Assembly: GCF_018603905.1 (NCBI RefSeq)
Contig: NZ_JAHFZZ010000008.1
Location: 186,001-250,000 of the forward strand
Direction: 5' to 3'
Length of the DNA: 64,000 nt
DNA from: Nonomuraea sp. NEAU-A123
Lineage (GTDB): Bacteria > Actinomycetota > Actinomycetes > Streptosporangiales > Streptosporangiaceae
Below the pieces are notes generated by a model that worked only from the letters and a program-made list of their open reading frames with translations, searched no databases and was not told the origin of the DNA. This document shows positions 57,625-64,000 of the stretch, piece by piece (position 1 is the first letter of the stretch; every line of letters starts with the position of its first letter). The translations under genes were made by a program, and so were the position numbers.

Positions 57625-60258
57625 CTAGCGGGTGTCCGAGTCGCACTCCGCCAGGGCCGCGCGGCCGGCCTCCAGGCGGGCGACCGGGATGCGGAACGGC
57701 GAGCAGGAGACGTAGTCGAGCCCGGCCTCGTGGCAGAAATGCACCGAGTCGGGATCGCCGCCGTGCTCGCCGCAGATCCCGAGCTTGAGGTCCGGGCGCG
57801 CCTTGCGGCCCTCCTCGACCGCGATCCTGACCAGCCGGCCGACGCCGTCACGGTCGAGGGTCTCGAACGGGGAGACGCCGAAGATGCCCAGCTCCAGGTA
57901 GCGCGAGAAGAACGCCGCCTCGACGTCGTCACGGGAGAAGCCCCAGGTCATCTGGGTCAGGTCGTTGGTGCCGAAGGAGAAGAACTGGGCGGCCTCGGCG
58001 ACCTGCCCCGCGGTGAGCGCCGCCCTGGGCGTCTCGATCATGGTGCCGACCAGGGCGTCGACGCCGAGCTCCGCGAGAATCCCGGCGGCCTCCTCGCGGA
58101 CGGCCTCCAGCTCCTGTACGGCGGCGACGAGCGGGATCATGATCTCCGGCTTGGCTCCCGGCACCTCCTTGGCCGCCTGGGCGATGGCGCGTACCTGCAT
58201 GGCGAACAGGCCGGGAATGACCAGCCCGAGCCGTACGCCGCGCAGGCCGAGCATGGGGTTCTCCTCATGCAGCCGCTTGACGGCGGCCAGCAGGTCGCGC
58301 TGCTTCTCCGAGGTCTCGCCGGTCGCCGCCTTGACCGACAGGTCCACGATGTCGGGCAGGAACTCGTGCAGGGGCGGGTCGATGAGCCGCACGGTCACCG
58401 GCTGACCGTCCATAGCCCGAAATATCTCGACGAAGTCCGCCTTCTGGAGCGGCTCCAGCGCGTCCAGCGCCGCCTGGCGCTGCTCGTCGCCCGACGCCAG
58501 CACCAGGTCCTCGACGAGCTGCCGGCGCTCGCCCAGGAACATGTGCTCGGTACGGCACAGCCCGATCCCCTCGCCGCCGAAGCGGCGCGCCCTGGCCGCG
58601 TCGTCGGCGGTGTCGGCGTTGGCCCGCACGCCCAGCCGGCGCACCTCGTCGGCCCGCCGCATGATCCGGTCCACGGCCCGGACCAGGTCGTCGTCGGGCT
58701 CCCGGCCCTCGAAGTACTCGACCACGGCCGAGTCCACCACGGGCACCTCGCCGAGGAAGACCTCGCCGGTCGTGCCGTCGATGGAGATGACGTCGCCCTC
58801 GTGCACCACGACGTCGCCCGGCGCGGTGAACCTGCGCTCGGCGATCGACACCTCCAGCTCCTCGGCGCCGCAGACGCAGGTCTTGCCCATGCCGCGGGCG
58901 ACCACGGCGGCGTGCGAGGTCTTGCCGCCGCGGCTGGTCAGGATGCCGCGCGCGGCGATCATCCCGGACAGGTCGTCCGGATTGGTCTCGCGGCGCACCA
59001 GGATGACGTCCTCGCCCTGGTCGGCCAGCTCGACGGCGCGCTCGGACGAGAACACGACCTTGCCGACGGCGGCTCCCGGCGAGGCGTTCATGCCCTTGGC
59101 GATCTTCTTCTTCTCGGTGCCCGAGTCGAAGCGCGGGAACATCAGCTGCGCCAGTTGGTCGCCCGTCACCCGCGTGACGGCCTCGTCGAGCGTGATGAGG
59201 CCCTGGTCGACGAGCTGGGTGGCGATGCAGAACGCGGCGCCCGCGGTGCGCTTGCCGACTCTGGTCTGCAGCATCCAGAGCTTGCCGCGCTCGATCGTGA
59301 ACTCGATGTCGCACAGGTCGCGGTAGTGGTTCTCCAGCGTCTCCATGATCCGCAGGAGCTCGTCGTACGAGCTCTTGTCGAGGCGTTCCAGCTCCTGGAG
59401 CGGGATCGTGTTGCGGATGCCGGCGACGACGTCCTCGCCCTGGGCGTTCTGCAGGTAGTCGCCGTAGATGCCCTGCTGCCCGGAGCCGGGGTCGCGGGTG
59501 AAGGCGACGCCGGTGCCCGAGTCGTTGCCGACGTTGCCGAAGACCATGGCCACGATGTTGACCGCGGTGCCGAGGTCGGCGGGGATGCGTTCCTGGCGGC
59601 GGTAGAGGATGGCGCGCGGGGCGTTCCACGAGTCGAAGACGGCCATGACGGCCAGCCGCATCTGCTCGCGCGGGTCGGCCGGGAAGTCCTTGCCGGTCTG
59701 GTCGCGCACGATGCCCTTGAACGTCTCGACCAGGCCCTGCAGCTCGCCCGCGTCGAGGTCGGTGTCCTGCCGGTCGCCCTTCAGCGTCTCGAGCGCGTGC
59801 TCGAACAGCTCGCCGTCGATGTCGAGCACGGTCTTGCCGAACATCTGGATGAGCCTGCGGTAGGAGTCCCAGGCGAAGCGGTCGTTGCCGCCGGCCTGCT
59901 TGGCCAGGCCGTGCACGGACTCGTCGTTCAGCCCGATGTTGAGGACGGTCTCCATCATTCCCGGCATCGAGAACTTGGCGCCCGAGCGGACGCTGACGAG
60001 CAGCGGGTCGTCGGCCTGGCCGAGCGTCTTGCCCATCCGCTCTTCCATCGCGTGCAGGTGCTCGGCCACCTCCCGCTCCAGGCCGTCGGGGACCGCGCCC
60101 TCGGCCAGGTAGTGGCGGCACGCCTCGGAGGTGATCGTGAACCCGGGAGGGACAGGCAGTCCGAGATTGGTCATTTCGGCAAGGTTGGCTCCCTTGCCTC
60201 CGAGAAGATCCTTGAGATCCTTGTTGCCCTCGGTGAAGTCGTAAACGTACTTGGCCAC
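57625..60258 (-). CDS. ppdK: Pyruvate, phosphate dikinase
   Basis: An 877-residue enzyme interconverting pyruvate + ATP + Pi and PEP + AMP + PPi. The ATP-grasp domain (GGKGANLAEMTNLGLPVPPG), the phosphohistidine domain with catalytic His449 in GGKTSHAAVVARGMG and the C-terminal PEP-binding barrel (GIGLCRTEHMF, GTNDLTQMTWGFSRDD, GICGEHGGDP) are all present. Start GTG 60258 (VAKYVYDFTEGNKDL) is chosen as GGAG lies five bases upstream. It may replenish PEP for gluconeogenesis. The upstream region shares a 223-bp gap with the divergent cytochrome b gene and its GntR-type operators. Confidence 0.97.
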   Translation of the reverse strand: MAKYVYDFTEGNKDLKDLLGGKGANLAEMTNLGLPVPPGFTITSEACRHYLAEGAVPDGLEREVAEHLHAMEERMGKTLGQADDPLLVSVRSGAKFSMPGMMETVLNIGLNDESVHGLAKQAGGNDRFAWDSYRRLIQMFGKTVLDIDGELFEHALETLKGDRQDTDLDAGELQGLVETFKGIVRDQTGKDFPADPREQMRLAVMAVFDSWNAPRAILYRRQERIPADLGTAVNIVAMVFGNVGNDSGTGVAFTRDPGSGQQGIYGDYLQNAQGEDVVAGIRNTIPLQELERLDKSSYDELLRIMETLENHYRDLCDIEFTIERGKLWMLQTRVGKRTAGAAFCIATQLVDQGLITLDEAVTRVTGDQLAQLMFPRFDSGTEKKKIAKGMNASPGAAVGKVVFSSERAVELADQGEDVILVRRETNPDDLSGMIAARGILTSRGGKTSHAAVVARGMGKTCVCGAEELEVSIAERRFTAPGDVVVHEGDVISIDGTTGEVFLGEVPVVDSAVVEYFEGREPDDDLVRAVDRIMRRADEVRRLGVRANADTADDAARARRFGGEGIGLCRTEHMFLGERRQLVEDLVLASGDEQRQAALDALEPLQKADFVEIFRAMDGQPVTVRLIDPPLHEFLPDIVDLSVKAATGETSEKQRDLLAAVKRLHEENPMLGLRGVRLGLVIPGLFAMQVRAIAQAAKEVPGAKPEIMIPLVAAVQELEAVREEAAGILAELGVDALVGTMIETPRAALTAGQVAEAAQFFSFGTNDLTQMTWGFSRDDVEAAFFSRYLELGIFGVSPFETLDRDGVGRLVRIAVEEGRKARPDLKLGICGEHGGDPDSVHFCHEAGLDYVSCSPFRIPVARLEAGRAALAECDSDTR

Positions 60259-60362
60259 CACAGCTCCAATCAACGCCTCTGCTCCGGACTCTACCGGCGA
60301 TAATCATGATGAAACTGCACTCACCCGTTAAGTCAACGTTTCACCTGGTGAAGGGCACATAA

Positions 60363-60429
60363 CCGGTCTAATCCAATTAATATTCTGTTTGGCCAGAAAT
60401 TGGTTTATACCAATTGGTATAAACCAATT
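60363..60429. promoter_or_regulatory. GntR/DasR-type operator array (32-bp perfect palindrome plus a third site)
   Basis: TTGGTTTATACCAA (60400-60413) and TTGGTATAAACCAA (60414-60427) abut directly and together form a perfect 32-bp palindrome (60398-60429). Each fits TGGTNTANACCA, the HutC/GntR-type (DasR-like) core. A degenerate third copy, CCGGTCTAATCCAA, is at 60363-60376. The array lies 53 bp before the cytochrome b start and 105 bp before the ppdK start, and could control either or both. Confidence 0.75.
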
Positions 60430-60481
60430 CTTGAAAGATCCGGATGATACAATCGGATCACCGTCTAGCAGGAGGCGCCCG

Positions 60482-61807
60482 ATGGCCACTCCTACCAAGC
60501 CACAGCGTCCCGCCCGCCTGGTCGCCGGATCGGCCAAAGCCGCGCAGGGCTCCGCGAGTTTCCTGGACGAACGCCTCGGCCTGGCCCGCTGGCTCGGCCC
60601 GAACCTCCGCAAGCTCTTCCCGAGCCACTGGTCGTTCCTGCTCGGCGAGTTCGCCCTGTACTCGTTCGTCCTGCTCGTCCTGACGGGCACCTTCTTGACC
60701 TTCTTCTACAAACCCAACCCCGACGTGGCCTTCGAGTCGGTGCGCGAGATCAGCCTGGACATCAGAGGCGGCCTGCTGATCCGCCAGATGCACCACTGGG
60801 CGGCGACGATCTTCGTGCTGTCGATCGTGGCCCACCTGTTCCGCGTCTTCTTCACCGCCGCCTTCCGCAAGCCGCGCGAGCTGAGCTGGATGACCGGCGT
60901 GGTGCTGTTCGCGCTGGCGCTCTTCGAGTCGTTCCTGGGCGTCTCGCTGCCCGCCGACCAACTCGCCATGACCGGCCTGCGGGAGGCGCAGGGCCTGCTG
61001 CTGTCGATCCCGCTCGTCGGCGGCTACCTGTCGGCGCTCATCTTCAACGGCGACTTCCCCGGCCAGGTCATCCCGCGCATCTTCGTGACGCACGTGCTGC
61101 TGGTGCCGGGCATCCTGCTGGCGCTCATACCGCTGCACGGGATCGTCCTGACCTGGCGGCAGAAGCACACCGAGCACCGCACCCCGGCCTCGGACGAGAA
61201 GCGGGTCACGGGCGGCCCCTTCTTCCCCTACTTCGCCGTCAAGAACGCCGCCACCACGATGTTCACGATGGCCGTCGTGGCGCTGCTGGCCACCTTCGTC
61301 CTAGTCAACCCGGTGTGGGAGCACGGGCCGTACCAGCCCGGCGGCTGGCCACCGTCGGCCCAGCCGTTCTGGTATTACGGCGTTCTGGAAGGCGCGCTAC
61401 GCCTGATGCCGCCATGGGTGATCACCGTCGGCGGCTACCACCTGCAGGTCGGTCTCTGGATCCCGGTGCTGGTCCTGGCGGCCTTCTTCACGGTCCTGTT
61501 CCTCTACCCGTTCCTGGAACGCCGCTTCACCAAGGATCGCCGCGTGCACAACCTGCTGGACCGCCCCTCGCACGCCCCCGTCCGCACCGCGCTCGGCGCT
61601 GCGGTGATCACGTTCTTCACGGTGCTGTGGGCCGGAACGTGGGTCTCGGAGACCCCGCCGGACCCGAACGCGCCGACGCCACTCCTCACGGCACCGCACG
61701 AGACCTACGCCTGGATCGTGTACGGCCTGCGCATCGCGATCTTCGTCCTGCCTCCGATCGTGTACGCCATCACCCTGGCCGCGTGCAGAAGTCGCGCCCG
61801 CCGCTGA
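60482..61807 (+). CDS. Stand-alone cytochrome b (QcrB-like)
   Basis: A 441-residue membrane protein, related to QcrB of the bc1/bcc complex but about 100 residues shorter. The four heme-ligating His are present as two pairs (MHHWAATIFVLSIVAH and THVLLVPGILLALIPLH), and the quinone-site region PGGWPPSAQPFWYYGVLEGALRL is conserved. About nine to ten helices. No qcrA or qcrC gene is adjacent, so it is not the main respiratory complex. It may form a stand-alone quinone:electron-acceptor oxidoreductase. GGAGG lies six bases before ATG 60482. Confidence 0.88.
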   Translation: MATPTKPQRPARLVAGSAKAAQGSASFLDERLGLARWLGPNLRKLFPSHWSFLLGEFALYSFVLLVLTGTFLTFFYKPNPDVAFESVREISLDIRGGLLIRQMHHWAATIFVLSIVAHLFRVFFTAAFRKPRELSWMTGVVLFALALFESFLGVSLPADQLAMTGLREAQGLLLSIPLVGGYLSALIFNGDFPGQVIPRIFVTHVLLVPGILLALIPLHGIVLTWRQKHTEHRTPASDEKRVTGGPFFPYFAVKNAATTMFTMAVVALLATFVLVNPVWEHGPYQPGGWPPSAQPFWYYGVLEGALRLMPPWVITVGGYHLQVGLWIPVLVLAAFFTVLFLYPFLERRFTKDRRVHNLLDRPSHAPVRTALGAAVITFFTVLWAGTWVSETPPDPNAPTPLLTAPHETYAWIVYGLRIAIFVLPPIVYAITLAACRSRARR

Positions 61808-61851
61808 ATCCTTTGCCCAGCCTTTCGGTGGAGAGGGGTACATCTCCCGAC

Positions 61852-62823
61852 ATGACGCCTATCCAGCGCTACCTCGCAGAAGAGGTGGCCATAGACCACG
61901 CGGACGGCCTCATCCCACGCCGCGAAGCGCTGCGCCGACTGGGCCTCCTCGGCATCGGCCTATCCGCCGCCAGCGCCCTGCTCACCGCCTGCGGCACACC
62001 ACCGGAGCCTGGCCGCGGCACACCGGCGACCTCCTCCGGTGCCTCCACACGGGGGACCTCGTCCGGTGCCGCCACTCCGGCGGCCTCCTCCGGTCCCGCA
62101 GGCACCCCGGCCGCGTCCGCCTCCCCGGCCGGCCCGTCGCCCCTGCCCACGCAGGCGATCACCTTTCCCGGCCCCGAGGGGACGACGCTGCAGGGCGCCT
62201 GGGCCGCCGCGGCGAATCCGAAGGGCGCCGTCCTGGTCATCCACGAGAACCGCGGCCTCACCGACCACATCCGCTCGGTGGCCGGCCGCCTCGCCGCGAG
62301 CGGCTACTCGGCCCTGGCGATTGACCTGCTATCACGTGAAGGCGGCACCGCCTCGTTCGCCGACACCGCACAGGCCACCGCCAAGCTGGGCGAGATCGCG
62401 CCCGAACGCTTCGTCGCCGACATGAAGGCGGGGCTGGGCGAGCTGGCAAAGCGCGCGAAAGGAGCGAAGCTCGGCATGATCGGCTTCTGCTTCGGCGGCG
62501 GCATGACGTGGCTCCTGCTCTCATCGGCCGAACCACGCCTGGCCGCCGCCGCGCCCTTCTACGGCCCACTGCCCGACCACGCCGACTTCACGGGCACCAA
62601 GGCCGCAGTCCTGGCCATCTACGCGGAACAGGACAACCGCGTCAACGCCAGCAGAGATGCCGCCAAGGCCGCCCTGGAGAAGGCGGGGCTCCCCCACGAG
62701 ATCGTGACGTTCCCGGGCGTGAACCACGCCTTCTTCAACGACACTGGCCCGCGGTACAACGCGCAGGTCGCCGCGCAGGCGTACCAACGGGTCCTGGACT
62801 GGTTCGGGGAACACCTGTCCTGA
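61852..62823 (+). CDS. Dienelactone-hydrolase family lipoprotein (Tat-type signal)
   Basis: The product has 323 residues. N-terminal PRREALRRLGLLGIGL resembles a twin-arginine signal and leads to lipobox LTAC (Cys47). A Ser/Thr/Pro/Ala-rich linker of about 50 residues is followed by an alpha/beta-hydrolase domain with nucleophile Cys in GFCFGGGM, Asp in AEQDNRVN and His in GVNHAFF, the dienelactone-hydrolase triad. It is likely anchored outside the membrane. It follows the cytochrome b gene by 44 bp on the same strand, so they may share the GntR-type operators. Substrate unknown. Confidence 0.88.
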   Translation: MTPIQRYLAEEVAIDHADGLIPRREALRRLGLLGIGLSAASALLTACGTPPEPGRGTPATSSGASTRGTSSGAATPAASSGPAGTPAASASPAGPSPLPTQAITFPGPEGTTLQGAWAAAANPKGAVLVIHENRGLTDHIRSVAGRLAASGYSALAIDLLSREGGTASFADTAQATAKLGEIAPERFVADMKAGLGELAKRAKGAKLGMIGFCFGGGMTWLLLSSAEPRLAAAAPFYGPLPDHADFTGTKAAVLAIYAEQDNRVNASRDAAKAALEKAGLPHEIVTFPGVNHAFFNDTGPRYNAQVAAQAYQRVLDWFGEHLS

Positions 62824-62829
62824 CCCTGA

Positions 62830-62927
62830 CGAACGGCCCGCGACACCCGGCCCTGGCGAACGGCCGGCCCGCGGCACCCTGGTGGACGGCCCCGCGACAC
62901 TCCGGTGGACGGCCCCGCGGCGCCTCG
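62830..62927. repeat. Imperfect tandem repeats after the hydrolase gene
   Basis: Four imperfect units of about 21-24 bp carry the core ACGGCCCGCGACACCC or its variants (starting near 62831, 62858, 62881 and 62904); the two last begin GGTGGACGGCCCCGCG identically. They fill the gap before the terminator hairpin. Confidence 0.5.
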
Positions 62928-62941
62928 GGCATAACGGCATC

Positions 62942-62979
62942 GACCCCGTCCACGGTCTCGAAAGACCGCGAACGGGGTC
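62942..62979. terminator. Two-tier hairpin, shared terminator
   Basis: Outer stem GACCCCGT/ACGGGGTC (62942-62949, 62972-62979) encloses an inner stem CGGTCT-CGAA-AGACCG (62953-62968). It lies in the convergent gap between the hydrolase and glycyl-tRNA synthetase genes. Confidence 0.7.
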
Positions 62980-63040
62980 AAGAGTGCGCACGTCACGGCG
63001 CCCAGCCCCGTAAACCGCAGGAGCGTGCCCCTGGACAGAC

Positions 63041-63069
63041 GCCAGCCCCGTGCGGAGGGTGGGGCTGGC
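63041..63069. terminator. Hairpin after glyS
   Basis: GCCAGCCCC (63041-63049) and GGGGCTGGC (63061-63069) form a perfect 9-bp stem with an 11-base loop, 25 bp past the glyS stop. Confidence 0.6.
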
Positions 63070-63093
63070 CCATGCTGGCCGTAAAATAGAAAA

Positions 63094-64000
63094 CTAGTCG
63101 TTTAGATGCTGACGGAGATAGCCGTCCACGGCGTCGAGGGAGATGCGCTGCTGGGCCATCGAGTCGCGCTCGCGGATCGTGACCGCCTGGTCCTCAAGGG
63201 TGTCGAAGTCGACCGTGATGCAGAACGGCGTGCCGATCTCGTCCTGGCGCCGGTAGCGCCGGCCGATCGCGCCCGCGTCGTCGAATTCGACGTTCCACCG
63301 CCGGCGCAGCTGCGCCGCCAGGTCGCGGGCCTTCGGCGACAGGTCGGCGTTGCGTGACAGCGGCAGCACCGCGGCCTTGACCGGGGCGAGCCGGTGGTCG
63401 AGCCGCATGACCGTGCGCTTCTCCATGACGCCCTTGGCGTTGGGCGCCTCGTCCTCGGTGTAGGCGTCGAGCAGGAACGTCAGCGTGGCCCGGTCGACAC
63501 CCGCCGCCGGCTCGATGACGTAGGGCACGTAGCGCTCGCCCGTGTCCTGCTCGAAGAAGCTCAGGTCGACGCCCGACGCCTTGGAGTGGGCGGTCAGGTC
63601 GAAGTCGGTGCGGTTGGCGATGCCTTCGAGCTCGCCCCACTCGCCACCGGCGAAGTTGAAGCGGTATTCGACGTCGACCGTGCGCTTGGAGTAGTGGGAC
63701 AGCTTCTCCTTGGGGTGCTCGTAGAGCCGGAGGTTGTCCTTGTTGATGCCCAGATCGGAGTACCAGCGGAAGCGCTCGTCGATCCAGTATTGGTGCCACT
63801 CCTCGTCGCTGCCCGGCTTGACGAAGAACTCCATCTCCATCTGCTCGAACTCGCGGGTGCGGAAGATGAAGTTGCCCGGCGTGATCTCGTTGCGGAACGA
63901 CTTGCCGACCTGGCCGATGCCGAACGGGATCTTCTTACGCGCCGACTGCTGCACGTTGAGGTAGTTGATGAAGATGCCCTGCGCGGTCTCCGGGCGCAGG
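63094..64000 (-). CDS. glyS: Glycyl-tRNA synthetase, alpha2 type (partial, N-terminus beyond the right edge)
   Basis: The last 302 codons are present. Near the edge is motif 2 ([10 protein letters not shown], then [20 protein letters not shown]), followed by [20 protein letters not shown] and [20 protein letters not shown], then motif 3 and the anticodon-binding domain. This is the homodimeric, eukaryote-like enzyme used by actinobacteria, charging tRNA-Gly with glycine. The start and the first domain lie outside the window. Confidence 0.97.
   Translation of the reverse strand, partial: LRPETAQGIFINYLNVQQSARKKIPFGIGQVGKSFRNEITPGNFIFRTREFEQMEMEFFVKPGSDEEWHQYWIDERFRWYSDLGINKDNLRLYEHPKEKLSHYSKRTVDVEYRFNFAGGEWGELEGIANRTDFDLTAHSKASGVDLSFFEQDTGERYVPYVIEPAAGVDRATLTFLLDAYTEDEAPNAKGVMEKRTVMRLDHRLAPVKAAVLPLSRNADLSPKARDLAAQLRRRWNVEFDDAGAIGRRYRRQDEIGTPFCITVDFDTLEDQAVTIRERDSMAQQRISLDAVDGYLRQHLND

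Noticed and set aside
57109-60303. Plus-strand open frame of over 1,000 codons across the M48 and ppdK genes
   Set aside because: Composition is that of a GC-driven shadow and both strands already have well-conserved genes.

Overview
The window is high-GC chromosomal DNA from an actinobacterium. GTG starts, frequent 4-bp ATGA/GTGA gene overlaps, HrdB/SigA-type sigma factor and DnaG sequences, a PknG-type kinase and an alpha2-type glycyl-tRNA synthetase all fit the order Streptosporangiales (for example Nonomuraea or a relative). That placement is inferred from gene content, not from a database search. No insertion sequence, prophage, CRISPR array, rRNA or replication origin was seen. One tRNA gene, tRNA-Asn(GTT), is present.

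1-10.3 kb is a carbohydrate-utilisation region: a secreted glycoside hydrolase cut by the left edge, a D-2-hydroxyacid dehydrogenase, a DUF2264 protein, three LacI-family regulators, a DUF6807 (PmoA-like) protein, a cupin and a possible 22-residue peptide. LacI-type palindromes sit in front of the hydrolase and the DUF6807 gene. No sugar transporter lies in the window, so the locus probably continues to the left.

10.3-23.1 kb holds a two-component system with a divergent small secreted protein; an Rrf2 regulator divergent from an MFS exporter with palindromes between them; an IclR regulator divergent from a four-gene osmoprotectant (Opu-type) ABC transporter operon; an APH-like phosphotransferase; and a TetR gene overlapping a PEP-synthase/rifampin-phosphotransferase-like enzyme. 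23.1-40.5 kb is mixed: a 1,744-residue TPR protein, small membrane and lipoproteins, an ACC-deaminase-like PLP enzyme, galactokinase, a crotonase, a TMEM175-like channel, an M28 peptidase, a stand-alone nitric-oxide-synthase oxygenase, a DUF5996 protein, tRNA-Asn, a YtxH-like protein and a GH63-like hydrolase.

40.6-49.1 kb is the most interesting part: seven overlapping genes on the plus strand encoding a helical protein, a PknG-type Ser/Thr kinase, a PP2C phosphatase, a VWA protein, an FHA protein, a GlnX-like membrane sensor and a GlnH-like amino-acid-binding lipoprotein. Mycobacteria have only glnX-glnH-pknG plus a separate FHA target (GarA). Here the same sensing route appears packaged with its own phosphatase, VWA and FHA partners, and three of the proteins carry paired zinc ribbons. 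A strong bidirectional hairpin closes the operon.

49.2-64 kb is core genome: sigma factor, DnaG, a catalytically degenerate M23-like lipoprotein, a ferredoxin-reductase-like flavoprotein, dGTPase, M48 protease, pyruvate phosphate dikinase, a short stand-alone cytochrome b, a dienelactone-hydrolase-like lipoprotein and glycyl-tRNA synthetase (cut by the right edge). Between pyruvate phosphate dikinase and cytochrome b lies a perfect 32-bp palindrome made of two abutting GntR-type operators.
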